Below are positions 22,293-31,362 of a DNA stretch of 64,000 bases, piece after piece. The stretch lies in the NCBI RefSeq assembly GCF_000255115.2, contig NC_018068.1:1054001-1118000 (forward strand), in the 5' to 3' direction. This DNA is from Desulfosporosinus acidiphilus SJ4. GTDB taxonomy: Bacteria > Bacillota > Desulfitobacteriia > Desulfitobacteriales > Desulfitobacteriaceae. The notes below the pieces were generated by a model. That model worked only from the letters and a program-made list of their open reading frames with translations, searched no databases and was not told the origin of the DNA. Position 1 is the stretch's first letter. The number at the start of each line of letters is the position of its first letter. Position numbers and translations under genes: made by a program.

Positions 22293-24590
22293 ATGCGTCC
22301 GGATAATTTAAGAAGTGTGAGTCACAGTATTTCTAAGATTGACGGGATGTCTATAGCTATGGGCAAGCCCGCTTATACGGAAGACCTGGCTATGGCTCAT
22401 GCTCTCGTGGTAAAGGTTCTCAGGAGCCCTCATGCTTTTGCTAAAATTAGAAGCATTGATACTGCTCGAGCAGAGAGGGTCAAAGGTGTGGAATGTATAC
22501 TCACCTATAAGGATGTCCCCCAAGTACGCTTTACCTTAGCAGGACAATCCTATCCTGAACCCTCACCTTATGATCGTTTAATCCTCGAGGATATGGTCCG
22601 TTATGTCGGCGATGAGGTTGCCATTATCGCCGCAGTGGACGAGAAAACAGCCCAGAAAGCTATGAATTTAATCAAGGTTGAATATGAGGTTATGAAACCG
22701 GTTTTGGATTTTGAGGAGGCCATAGGGCATCCGTCGGTCGTTCATCCAGAAGAGGATTTAAGCTGTAATTTTGAAATAGGTTTGCATAAGGAGAAAAATA
22801 TTGTCTCTACCCACGAAAGAGCTGAGGGAGATGTAGACCAAGTCTTAAAGGAATGCGCCGTCGTTGTTGAAGATGTCTATTATTCTCAGGCTCAAGCTCA
22901 TGCTATGATGGAAACTTACCGTTCCTTTACCAATCTTGATCATATGGGAAGACTGGTGGTATTAAGTTCAACCCAGGTTCCCTTTCATATCAGGAGACAA
23001 TTGGCCAGGGCCCTGCAGATTCCGGCTAGCAAAATACGTGTTATAAAGCCAAGAATCGGAGGCGGGTTTGGGGGCAAGCAGACTGGAGCCGGTGATGTAT
23101 TTGCTGCAATTGTCACTCTGAGGACGGGAAAACCGGCCATGATTATCTATGACCGGCAAGAAACCTTTAGCTGTACAACCAGTCGCCATGCCATGAGAAT
23201 TAAGGTAAGAGTCGGAGCAGATTCGGAAGGTTATATCCGGGCTGTTGACCTTGAAGTGTTATCGGATACGGGAGCTTACGGTGAACATGCTCCCACAGTT
23301 TTAAGCTGTGTCGGTGAATATACGCTTCCTTTGTACAATAAAACGAGAGCGGTAAGAATGCGGGGAAATGCCGTTTATACCAATAAAATGCCTGCCGGGG
23401 CTTTTCGGGGATATGGGGCGACCCAGGGGACTTTTGCTTTAGAACCAGCTGTTAATAAGCTGGCGGAACGTTTAGCTATGGATCCTGCGGAGCTTCGCCT
23501 TAAAAATATAAGCAAAGTGGGCGAGACCTTTCTTACCGGTGAAGGGGTTCCACTGGGAAGCACGGCTTTAGACCGCTGCATTAAAAAGGGCCAGGAAATG
23601 ATCGGCTGGAAGCAAAAATTTCCCCGCCAGGTCATTGACCAAACAAAGGTCAGGGGCATAGGAATGGCTGTTACCATGCAGGGTTCGGGCATCGCCAATC
23701 TAGGCACAGCCTCCGTTGAGATACGCTTAAACGATGACGGCAATTTCGCTCTGTTGATCGGAGCCACAGACATGGGCACAGGCTGTGACACCATCTTAAC
23801 TCAAATGGCCGCTGAGGTTTTAGAGGTTCCCATGGATAAGATTATTGTCAGCGCCGGAGACACGGATACTGCCCCTTTTGATCCCGGTTCTTACGCTTCA
23901 AGTACGACTTATTTAGCCGGAACTGCAGTGATTAAAGCGGCAGAAGAATTAAAAGATAAAATCTTAGCCCAAGGTGCAAAGTTCTTGGGAGTATCTAAAG
24001 AAGACGTTGTTTTCGAAGAACTTGCAGTGCGAACAGTCAGTGGGGATCAAGGGATTACTTTTGACAAAATTGCGGAACAAACCATTTTGGGAATGGGAAA
24101 CCTTCAGTTGGCAGCTATGGCCACCCATGGCAGCGAAGTTTCTCCTCCTCCTTATGTGGCGGGGTTTGCAGAGGTGGAAGTGGATCTGGAAACAGGTAAA
24201 ATTGACTTGCTCGACTATGTTGCCGTTGTAGATTGCGGGACAATGATTAATCCTAATTTGGCTAGAATACAAGCCGAAGGGGGGATTGCCCAAGGCATAG
24301 GCATGGCTCTTTATGAAGAGGTCAGATATAGCAGCTTGGGCAAGATGGAGTCAAATACGTTTATGCAATACAAAATACCTTGCCGCAAAGACGTTGGCAG
24401 GGTACGCATTGCCTTTGAAGAAAGCTATGAACCATCGGGTCCTTTCGGAGCGAAATCGATAGGCGAAGTAGTGGCGAATACCCCTTCACCTGCAATAGTC
24501 AATGCAGTATATAACGCCGTTGGAGTTCAGGTCCATCATTTGCCGGTCACTCCGGAGAAGGTTTTTTTGGAAATGCAGAAACAGCAATAA
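22293..24590 (+). CDS. xdhA: Xanthine dehydrogenase-type molybdenum-binding subunit
   Basis: 765 residues, normal for the family. It carries RIGGGFGGKQ near residue 250, AFRGYGATQG near residue 370 and the catalytic-glutamate region GPFGAKSIGEVV near residue 730. Purine-specific xanthine dehydrogenases usually read FGAKGVGEP; the change to SIGEVV leaves substrate specificity open. It hydroxylates purines or other N-heterocycles at the Mo-pterin centre. The guanine-class riboswitch argues for a purine. No XdhC-type chaperone, MocA-like maturation gene or selD/yqeB cluster lies alongside, so maturation factors must be elsewhere. Confidence 0.88.
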   Translation: MRPDNLRSVSHSISKIDGMSIAMGKPAYTEDLAMAHALVVKVLRSPHAFAKIRSIDTARAERVKGVECILTYKDVPQVRFTLAGQSYPEPSPYDRLILEDMVRYVGDEVAIIAAVDEKTAQKAMNLIKVEYEVMKPVLDFEEAIGHPSVVHPEEDLSCNFEIGLHKEKNIVSTHERAEGDVDQVLKECAVVVEDVYYSQAQAHAMMETYRSFTNLDHMGRLVVLSSTQVPFHIRRQLARALQIPASKIRVIKPRIGGGFGGKQTGAGDVFAAIVTLRTGKPAMIIYDRQETFSCTTSRHAMRIKVRVGADSEGYIRAVDLEVLSDTGAYGEHAPTVLSCVGEYTLPLYNKTRAVRMRGNAVYTNKMPAGAFRGYGATQGTFALEPAVNKLAERLAMDPAELRLKNISKVGETFLTGEGVPLGSTALDRCIKKGQEMIGWKQKFPRQVIDQTKVRGIGMAVTMQGSGIANLGTASVEIRLNDDGNFALLIGATDMGTGCDTILTQMAAEVLEVPMDKIIVSAGDTDTAPFDPGSYASSTTYLAGTAVIKAAEELKDKILAQGAKFLGVSKEDVVFEELAVRTVSGDQGITFDKIAEQTILGMGNLQLAAMATHGSEVSPPPYVAGFAEVEVDLETGKIDLLDYVAVVDCGTMINPNLARIQAEGGIAQGIGMALYEEVRYSSLGKMESNTFMQYKIPCRKDVGRVRIAFEESYEPSGPFGAKSIGEVVANTPSPAIVNAVYNAVGVQVHHLPVTPEKVFLEMQKQQ

Positions 24591-24600
24591 GGACATTGTT

Positions 24601-24644
24601 TCAGACAGATCCTCTGCTTCAAAGCGAAGTAAGGATCTGTCTGA
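24601..24644 (+). terminator. Hairpin after the xdh operon
   Basis: A perfect 13-bp stem, TCAGACAGATCCT with AGGATCTGTCTGA, and an inner CTTC/GAAG. There is no strong T-run, so it is either a weak terminator or an RNA-stabilising hairpin. Confidence 0.55.
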
Positions 24645-24758
24645 GTTAACTTATAGGATTTCCAACAAAGGATACCCCCGGTATAGTTAATGCGTTCAAT
24701 CCGGAAGAATGGTATAATATTTCAATAGGATTGAGAGCAGGGGAGGTGCGAGAGTGAC

Positions 24759-25094
24759 ATGGATTATAAACCTAGAGCTGAACAATTCGCCACAAAAACT
24801 GTAACCTTACCTCGCTTGAATCGCTTAAGTCCTTCCTTGGAGAGTACAGCGTTAAAGATCATGGAGGAATCTGGGGAATTAGCTCAGGCAATCGGCAAAT
24901 TCAGAGGACTTAGTGGTGAACGACAACGCCTCGAGGAAGAAGAAGCTATGCAGAGAGTGGCCTGCGAATTGGTAGACGTGGCCCAGACAGCTGTTACGAT
25001 GATGTTTGTCCTTGAGGAACAGTATGGAATTAATCTGGAGACTATTTTGCAAGAGCATATAATGAAGCTGCGTCAAAAGGGCTATTGTGATTAG
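24759..25094 (+). CDS. MazG-like nucleotide pyrophosphohydrolase
   Basis: 111 residues with the all-alpha NTP-PPase pattern: KIMEESGELAQAIGKFRG (EExxE metal-binding motif) and ELVDVAQTAVTMM (ExxD). It resembles MazG-like/RS21-C6 housecleaning enzymes that hydrolyse (d)NTPs to the monophosphate. The ATG at 24759 follows GGGGAGGTG. It is monocistronic with a good terminator. Confidence 0.8.
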   Translation: MDYKPRAEQFATKTVTLPRLNRLSPSLESTALKIMEESGELAQAIGKFRGLSGERQRLEEEEAMQRVACELVDVAQTAVTMMFVLEEQYGINLETILQEHIMKLRQKGYCD

Positions 25095-25136
25095 AGAAGT
25101 TTTGAGAGAAGTATTCATCAAAACTTCTCAATTTTT
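25094..25136 (+). terminator. Terminator after the MazG-like gene
   Basis: GAGAAGTTTTG (25094-25104) pairs with CAAAACTTCTC (25119-25129), then AATTTTT. Confidence 0.85.
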
Positions 25137-25165
25137 ATATCTATCCTCTAAGAAGGTTAGAGTCA

Positions 25166-25351
25166 GTGGGCCTTTGCCAAGTTCTGATGAAGAAAAACCA
25201 AGTCATGGGATGGGCAGACATACCGCTGAGCAGCAAAACGACTTATGGTTCAAACTTACTGAATAGACCTTGTTCTAAGAGAGGTGGGGCCGTGTTGAAA
25301 CTGATGTTTCTCGCGGTCCTTCAATAGGTTTCCGAGGCTTATCTTTTTTTT
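25166..25351 (+). ncRNA. Candidate structured small RNA of unknown class
   Basis: A roughly 185-base non-coding stretch ends in eight T (25344-25351). Its 3' end can close on its 5' end: GTGGGCCT (25166-25173) with AGGCTTAT (25335-25342), and TGATGAAG (25185-25192) with CTTCAATA (25319-25326). Inside are ACCAAGTC/GACTTATGGT, GCTG-AG-CAGC, and a GGGCCGTG..CGCGGTCC stem enclosing GAAAC-TGAT-GTTTC. The long end-closing irregular stem plus terminator resembles 6S-type RNAs, but I cannot confirm that or any Rfam family. The IS element lies 37 bases downstream. Confidence 0.35.
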
Positions 25352-25384
25352 ATCCGATTTTAAAGGTCTGATTTATAGTTAATA

Positions 25385-27033
25385 TTAATTAGGGATTACT
25401 GAATAACCTCGAAACCTGCATGGGAGTAGGAACTAAGGCCATTTTCGTGGTATAATAAAGCAAGATAAAGGATGAATATGGTCGAAAAACCTTGCAGATG
25501 GGGGACGAAAATGTACCGAAAACCTACAGGTCAAATTAGCTTACTCGAAGACTTCAGATTTTTTGCAGGCGGCAAACTTGATGCGAATAACCGTTGGGTC
25601 AAGATGGCCGATTTGATTCCCTGGAACGTTGTTGAAGAGCGATATGCTTCTCATTTCCCAAAGCATACTGGAAATGTTGCGAAACCAGTTCGTGTCGCAT
25701 TGGGTGCCCTCATCATCAAAGAAAAGTGTGGATTTTCCGACGAAGAAACCGTCCAACAAATCATGGAAAACCCCTATTTGCAATACTTCATCGGGCTGGA
25801 GGAATTTCAAACCACTCCACCGTTCGATTCATCGAGTATGGTCCATTTTCGGAAACGCCTCGACGCTAAGGTAATTGCTGAACTGAACGAAGCCTTATGT
25901 AAGGGAGAAACAAAGACGGAAACTGAAGATCATAAAGATCAAAACACTCCCCCACCAAGTTCAGGTTGTACAGACGACAATCGTCGTGAAGATCAAGCAA
26001 GCAGTGAGCAACCACCCCAACAAAACCACGGAAAACTCATTTTGGATGCCACATGCACCCCGGCCGATGTGAAATATCCCACGGATTTTTCTCTACTAAA
26101 TGACGCACGGGAAAAGTTAGAGGCCATGGTGGACACCTTGCATGAGAATCAAATAGGGAAAGAGCTCAAGCCAAGAACCTATCGACAAAAGGCACGTAAA
26201 CTCTATCTGAAGTTAGAAAAGAATCGGAAACCCAGAAGTCGTGAAATCCGCAAGGCCATTCGGAAACAGCTGAGCTTCGTTACAAGAGACCTTCAGATCG
26301 TCTTGAAACTATCAGCCAAGTACCCAGAAGGACTCAGTAAACGGCAGCAAAAAGACTTAGAAACCATACAAACACTCTTTGAACAGCAAAAAACCATGTA
26401 TGACAAACGAGTCCACACTATAGAAGAGCGTATCGTGAGCATTAGCCAACCGCATGTTCGCCCGATTGTGAGGGGTAAAAAAACAGCAGCCACAGAATTT
26501 GGAGCGAAAGTTGCCATAAGTATCGTCAACGGATTTGCTTGGATCGAGAAGTTGAGTTGGGAAGCCTTTAATGAGGGCACCACCCTGATTGATTCGGTAG
26601 AAACCTATAAGGAGCGCCATGGAAACTATCCTGAATCCGTGATTGCCGATAAAATATATCGGAACCGAGACAACCTGCAGTACTGCAAGTTACATGGCAT
26701 TCGGCTTAACGGGCCCAAACTAGGTCGACCCTCGAAGGATAAAAAAGAGCATTTAGAACAAAGGCGGCTAGAGAAACAAGAGGCAGGCCTAAGAAATGCA
26801 GTCGAGGCGAAATTCGGTGAAGGAAAACGTCGTTATGGACTAGGTCGAATAATGGTACGTCTCAAAGAAACGAGTGAGACGGTCATTGGCTTACAGTTCA
26901 TCATCATGAACCTGGGGAAGCGCCTCCGGGATCTTTTGTACCTTTTTTGGGAAACGCCTTTTTTCGAGTTGGGAGATTTTGTTTGTTGCCTAGAAACTAA
27001 AAATATGGGGACTGTTCAGTAATCCCTAATTAA
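25385..27033 (+). mobile_element. Complete insertion sequence, IS1182/IS5-like, with TTAA target duplication
   Basis: The element spans 25389-27029 (1641 bp). The left end TTAGGGATTACTGAA matches the inverted right end TTCAGTAATCCCTAA over 15 bases. Both ends are flanked by TTAA (25385-25388 and 27030-27033), a 4-bp target-site duplication. One intact transposase gene fills it. It inserted between the candidate small RNA and the sugar-sensing operon. Confidence 0.85.
25511..27022 (+). CDS. DDE transposase, IS1182/IS5-like
   Basis: 503 residues from ATG 25511 (GGGGGA five bases upstream); an ATG at 25472 in frame is an alternative. The N-terminal DUF772 part reads QISLLEDFRFFAGGKLDANNRWVKMADLIPW. 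The catalytic triad is visible: D in LILDATCTPADVKYP, D in VIADKIYRNRDNL followed by LNGPKLGRP, and E in VEAKFGEGKRRYGLGRI. A lysine-rich coiled region separates the first two. All key residues and both ends are intact, so the element is probably active. Confidence 0.88.
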   Translation: MYRKPTGQISLLEDFRFFAGGKLDANNRWVKMADLIPWNVVEERYASHFPKHTGNVAKPVRVALGALIIKEKCGFSDEETVQQIMENPYLQYFIGLEEFQTTPPFDSSSMVHFRKRLDAKVIAELNEALCKGETKTETEDHKDQNTPPPSSGCTDDNRREDQASSEQPPQQNHGKLILDATCTPADVKYPTDFSLLNDAREKLEAMVDTLHENQIGKELKPRTYRQKARKLYLKLEKNRKPRSREIRKAIRKQLSFVTRDLQIVLKLSAKYPEGLSKRQQKDLETIQTLFEQQKTMYDKRVHTIEERIVSISQPHVRPIVRGKKTAATEFGAKVAISIVNGFAWIEKLSWEAFNEGTTLIDSVETYKERHGNYPESVIADKIYRNRDNLQYCKLHGIRLNGPKLGRPSKDKKEHLEQRRLEKQEAGLRNAVEAKFGEGKRRYGLGRIMVRLKETSETVIGLQFIIMNLGKRLRDLLYLFWETPFFELGDFVCCLETKNMGTVQ

Positions 27034-27183
27034 AATTTAATGGTGGACATGCTTTCTAAAGAGAGACATAATAAAAAAGACTAAGTTGAATTTTATGACT
27101 AAAAAGGAACTTCTGAATATCACTTCTTGAGGTAGTTATTATCGGGATGTCCGTTGCATCGGCAAAGCAAAAGGGAGAATGTT

Positions 27184-28209
27184 ATGAGACGATTTATCAA
27201 AGGTCTGTTTAAGGGGCATGCCAATGGTTTTATTTATGGGATTATAATGAGTTTGTTTTTTGCCAATATCATCCTTCTGAGCATGCATTGGCAAAATACG
27301 GGTTCTAAAAATGCAGTTCTTCCCCGCTATCATTTTTACGCTATCTTTCCAGGAAGCAATGATCCCTTTTGGGCTGATGTGAAACAGGGCATAGTGCAGG
27401 CGGCAGCCTCCTCGAAGGTAGCGATTGAGTTCAATCAGTTAAATCCGGGAGACAATGTCGGTACTTTGGACTATCTTAACATCGCCAGGCTTTCCCAGGT
27501 TGATGGAATTATTACTCAGGGCTCCGGTGATTCTCAGATCGAGCAAGCGATAAATGAAGCGGTTGAAGCAGGAATTCCCGTTGTTACATTAGAGACCGAT
27601 GCCAAGAACAGTAAACGGCAGGCCTTTATCGGCGCCAATAGTTACCTGATCGGAGAACAGGCGGCCAAATTAGTGATTCAAGGAACCCGCGGCAGAGCTC
27701 GAGTGGCGGTCATTATGAGCGGAAATGCCCAAACGGATACCGCAGCTCAAAATAGTATGCTTAATGGATTTTTGACGACCTTAAGAGATGCGCCAGATGC
27801 CCAAATGGTTAAGATTTATACTGCAAATCCCGGGATTCTCAATACGGAGGAGATAGCCCAAACGATTCTTCGGCAGAAAAACATCAATGCTATCTATAGC
27901 GTGGATCCTCTGTTTTCAGTTGGTGTGGCTCAGACCGTTATCAATGACAATGAGGTCGGAAGATTAACCATCGTTGGTTATGGTATATCGCCGGAAATTG
28001 AAAGCTATATTCAGCGAGGTGTTATTTACGGTATCGTTGCCGGCAATCCGTTAACGATCGGATCCGACAGCATTAAGGCCTTGCTAGAACTGAAAGAAAA
28101 GAATCACACTTCATCCGTGATTGATACCGGCATAACAATTGTAAACAGGGATACGCTGGCTAATTACCAAAAGAAGTCAGCCGCGCTGACTACGGGTGAC
28201 CAGACATGA
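27184..28209 (+). CDS. Membrane-anchored periplasmic-binding-type sugar sensor
   Basis: 341 residues; ATG 27184 follows GGGAG by six bases. One N-terminal transmembrane anchor (FIYGIIMSLFFANIILLSM, about residues 14-33) has no lipobox. A Peripla_BP_4 domain follows (FYAIFPGSNDPFWADVKQGI, GIITQGSGDSQIEQAINEA, VVTLETDAK, FIGANSYLIGEQAA). It resembles the ribose/ABC-type binding proteins that couple to LytS kinases rather than transporters. It overlaps the kinase gene by four bases (ATGA), so they are translationally coupled. It most likely presents a bound sugar to the kinase's external domain. Confidence 0.8.
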   Translation: MRRFIKGLFKGHANGFIYGIIMSLFFANIILLSMHWQNTGSKNAVLPRYHFYAIFPGSNDPFWADVKQGIVQAAASSKVAIEFNQLNPGDNVGTLDYLNIARLSQVDGIITQGSGDSQIEQAINEAVEAGIPVVTLETDAKNSKRQAFIGANSYLIGEQAAKLVIQGTRGRARVAVIMSGNAQTDTAAQNSMLNGFLTTLRDAPDAQMVKIYTANPGILNTEEIAQTILRQKNINAIYSVDPLFSVGVAQTVINDNEVGRLTIVGYGISPEIESYIQRGVIYGIVAGNPLTIGSDSIKALLELKEKNHTSSVIDTGITIVNRDTLANYQKKSAALTTGDQT

Positions 28210-29759
28210 TTGACTTGCGAAAGTACTTTCATCTGACCGGATTAAGAAGACAACTTGTTTTATTTGCCCTGGCTGTTGTTATTATTTTAGCCTCCAGCTC
28301 CATCTACTCCTATTACAATGCTGGCTTAATCAATCGACAAGCTAATAATATTTTTCAAGACTATGAATACGTAAATAATCTGAATGCGGCTATTATCAAC
28401 GTGGAAGGAGATCTGGAGGATTATCTGGCGACGCAATCATCATACTCTTTGATGAACTATTACAGTGCGAATAACAAGCTGCAGGCCCTTATGGAACAGA
28501 GAAAGTTTAATGTGGGTACCGATGAGCGGAGTCTGCAGCTGGAAGATGTTCATAACATGACGGAAGCTTTCCTCAAGGAGGCAGATACTGCGGTTTATGC
28601 CCGTCGTGGAAATATGATAACCGTGGGCTTGAACCATCTGGCCCAGAGTAAGCAGATAGGGGATTATATTCATAAGGTAATGAATAATCTCGTGGATAAT
28701 ACCTTAAAAGATGAAACCCAGAAATACCAAAAAATGAAAAAGAATACTCAAGTCAGTATGTTGTTTGGAACAGGTTTTATTCTCTTCGCTCTGGGACTTA
28801 GTATAATTCTCATCTTAGTTTTTACCTACCGGATTACGAGACCTGTGGTGGAATTAGCTGAGGCGGCCCAACGAATTGCTCATGAGGATTTTGATGTTAA
28901 GCTGAAAGAAGATACTCCCAATAATGAAATTGGGATTCTGACGAAAACGTTCAATCAAATGGTAGTAAGCCTGCGGAATTATATTACAAATATGCAGCAA
29001 AAGGCCGAGACGGAAAACCGCCTGAAAGAAACGGAGATGCATAACCTGCGCATGAAGTCTTTGCTCAGAGATGCCGAGTACAAAGCCTTGCAGGCCCAAA
29101 TTAACCCGCACTTCTTTTTCAATACCTTAAACCATGCCGCTCAATTAGCCATGTTGGAGGAAGCAGAAGAGACGTACAGTTTTATACACCAAGCTTCGGC
29201 ACTTTTTCGCTATAGCCTTAAAGGCGGAGAAAATCCGGTAACCCTTAAGGATGAGGTGGAAAATGTCTCAACTTACGCCAATATTATTAAGGCCCGTTTT
29301 AAAGACAGAATCAAATTTGAATTTGAGATCGATGAGGGCGTTTTGAATCAGCCCGTTCCAGTGTTAATCATGCAGCCGTTGGTCGAGAACGCTTTTATTC
29401 ACGGAATGGAACACATAACTTATCAGGGGCTGCTCAAAGTGCGTGTTTACCAGGAAGAAGGGCTGACTAAGGTTGAGGTGATCGACAATGGGGAAGGTAT
29501 TTCCGAAAAAAGACTGGAAGACCTGCGCAAAGGTGCGCCCGAGCGAGAGGATGGCCTTAACCAAACAGGAATCGGACTTCATAATGTCAGGCAGCGTCTG
29601 GAGATTTTTTATGGAGAAAATCAGGGAGTACAACTGCTGGAGATAGAGTCAAGAATCGGATGGGGAACCGTAGTTCGTCTAAACCTGCCTCAAGATCGAG
29701 GATCGAGATCTGAGGGAATGGAATATATATCGGACCTGGGGAGGGAAAGAGATGCATAA
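28206..29759 (+). CDS. LytS/YesM-type sensor histidine kinase
   Basis: 517 residues. Transmembrane 1 (LVLFALAVVIILASSSIYSYY, residues 16-36) and transmembrane 2 (LFGTGFILFALGLSIILILVF, about 182-202) flank a ~145-residue external domain. A HAMP domain follows (ITRPVVELAEAAQRIAHEDFDV). The His_kinase domain has the phospho-acceptor H302 in QINPHFFFNTLN. The HATPase_c has MQPLVENAFIHGMEH, DNGEGIS and GIGLHNVRQRL. It phosphorylates the YesN-type regulator encoded next, with an eight-base gene overlap. In Clostridium beijerinckii a kinase of this type works with the anchored binding protein XylFII to sense xylose. Confidence 0.9.
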   Translation: MIDLRKYFHLTGLRRQLVLFALAVVIILASSSIYSYYNAGLINRQANNIFQDYEYVNNLNAAIINVEGDLEDYLATQSSYSLMNYYSANNKLQALMEQRKFNVGTDERSLQLEDVHNMTEAFLKEADTAVYARRGNMITVGLNHLAQSKQIGDYIHKVMNNLVDNTLKDETQKYQKMKKNTQVSMLFGTGFILFALGLSIILILVFTYRITRPVVELAEAAQRIAHEDFDVKLKEDTPNNEIGILTKTFNQMVVSLRNYITNMQQKAETENRLKETEMHNLRMKSLLRDAEYKALQAQINPHFFFNTLNHAAQLAMLEEAEETYSFIHQASALFRYSLKGGENPVTLKDEVENVSTYANIIKARFKDRIKFEFEIDEGVLNQPVPVLIMQPLVENAFIHGMEHITYQGLLKVRVYQEEGLTKVEVIDNGEGISEKRLEDLRKGAPEREDGLNQTGIGLHNVRQRLEIFYGENQGVQLLEIESRIGWGTVVRLNLPQDRGSRSEGMEYISDLGRERDA

Positions 29760-31362
29760 GATACTTGTGGTTGATGATGAACCTATTGTCTTGGACTCGA
29801 TTCGCTTCATCATTGATCGCTATCTGCCTAATACCTGCTTAGTGGAAGGGGCTTTTTTGGGCTCGGAAGCCATCGAGAAATCAGAAACCTTTAAACCGGA
29901 TTTGATCTTTATGGATATTCGCATGCCGGGCTTGGATGGAATGGAAGCGATTCGGGAAATTCGTTCCCGCCACAAAGATATGATTTTTGTAATCATAACT
30001 GCCTATGACCATTTTAATTATGCCCGAGAGGCCCTTCAGTTAAATGTTTTGGATTATCTTGTGAAGCCTATTCTTAAAGAACGGGTTTTGGAGGTATTAA
30101 CTAAAGCATTTGGCCTCTTGGAAGAAAAACTCCAGGCGGTCCGGCGGACGGTGGCTATGAAAGAGAAGTTCACCAAGCTGTCCGTACACTTGGAAAACGA
30201 ATTCCTTTATTCACTCCTCCTGGGCAATCAAGTCGCTTCGGATCTGGTATTTTATGAAGAAACGTTTGCCATGAATCTGAAACGGGGATATTTGTTTTTG
30301 CTCCAGCTAGGGGCAGATAATGATAAAGGGAATGACCCTGTCGAGGTTTCCATACACCGGCATGCTCTTTTCCATGCATTTAGACTTTCTCTGAAGAGCC
30401 GCATTTCTTGTTTAGTTGGGGGCGCCACTTTGAATCGTATTGTCGCTTTCATTCCCGTTTCCGAAGGCACAGACGAATATGCTCTGCGCAACCGGGCTAT
30501 CGAACTGGCGGAAGCAGTCAAGTCGGAACTTAAGGCCGCAGGGCCTTTATCCTATATGATAGGGATAGGACGTGCCTATTCTCTGAGCGATTTTTTAAAG
30601 GGGGTTGAAGAGGCGGAGCGTGCGGTCCAAAGCGGCGCACTCCAAGGCCAGCAAGGAGAGGAAATCTATCACATAAGCGATACCTTGCCTTTTCTTAAAA
30701 CCGCTGCTTATTATCCGATACAGAAAGAGCGGCTGCTCATTGAAAGGGTAATGCTTGGGGATAGTCCCGGGGTTCAAGAGCTATACAAGGAACTTTTTGA
30801 TAAAGGGCAAACGACTCAGGAAATGACAGGTTATAAGCAGCGTTTGAGCGAATTTGCCGTTGTCCTGACACGTACGCTGTCTTATCAGGGACTGTTTGAG
30901 TCCGAAAGGGAAGAACAACTTTTTACGAGCCTTAAGCATGACGACCCACATCTTATTTATAACGAATTTGGCAGCAGATTGGCGGCAATAACTCAGAAGC
31001 TAAAGAAAATACAACAGGAGAAGATGGCTAAGGCTTCCTTGCGTATAGTTCAATACATGGAAAAGAATTATTCATCCGAGCTTAAACTGGATGAAGCTGC
31101 TAAAATGATGAATATGAGTTATCACTATTTCAGCAAGTTTTTTAAACAAAGTACGGGACAAACGTTTACAGATTACCTAGCTGGCATAAGAATCCAACAG
31201 GCCCAGAAACAGCTTCTCACTTCCAGGAACAGCGTTAAAGAGATCGGCAGTTTTGTGGGTTATAAAGATCCTAATTATTTCAGCAAAATATTCAAAAAGT
31301 TAACGGGTCTAACTCCGTCAGAGTACCGGGAGTTAAGCGGTGGAGGAAATGATGCGCCTTAA
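29752..31362 (+). CDS. YesN-type response regulator, receiver plus AraC HTH
   Basis: 536 residues. The N-terminal receiver carries VVDDEP, phosphorylatable D55 in FMDIRMPGLDG, T/A at ITAYD and K in YLVKPI. A long ~280-residue linker of unknown fold follows, then a C-terminal AraC pair of HTH motifs (SSELKLDEAAKMMNMSYHYFSKFFKQSTG and VKEIGSFVGYKDPNYFSKIFKKLTGLTPSEYR). It overlaps the kinase gene by eight bases and the next binding-protein gene by eleven. The likely targets are the adjacent xylFGH-type genes. Confidence 0.9.
   Translation: MHKILVVDDEPIVLDSIRFIIDRYLPNTCLVEGAFLGSEAIEKSETFKPDLIFMDIRMPGLDGMEAIREIRSRHKDMIFVIITAYDHFNYAREALQLNVLDYLVKPILKERVLEVLTKAFGLLEEKLQAVRRTVAMKEKFTKLSVHLENEFLYSLLLGNQVASDLVFYEETFAMNLKRGYLFLLQLGADNDKGNDPVEVSIHRHALFHAFRLSLKSRISCLVGGATLNRIVAFIPVSEGTDEYALRNRAIELAEAVKSELKAAGPLSYMIGIGRAYSLSDFLKGVEEAERAVQSGALQGQQGEEIYHISDTLPFLKTAAYYPIQKERLLIERVMLGDSPGVQELYKELFDKGQTTQEMTGYKQRLSEFAVVLTRTLSYQGLFESEREEQLFTSLKHDDPHLIYNEFGSRLAAITQKLKKIQQEKMAKASLRIVQYMEKNYSSELKLDEAAKMMNMSYHYFSKFFKQSTGQTFTDYLAGIRIQQAQKQLLTSRNSVKEIGSFVGYKDPNYFSKIFKKLTGLTPSEYRELSGGGNDAP

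Noticed and set aside
25181-25200. CTGATGA followed by an A-rich stretch, hinting at a hammerhead ribozyme
   Set aside because: No stem II, no GAAA-to-UH core arrangement and no cleavage-site context could be formed.
26293-26620. Antisense frames within the transposase gene
   Set aside because: Shadow of the transposase; no start signal.
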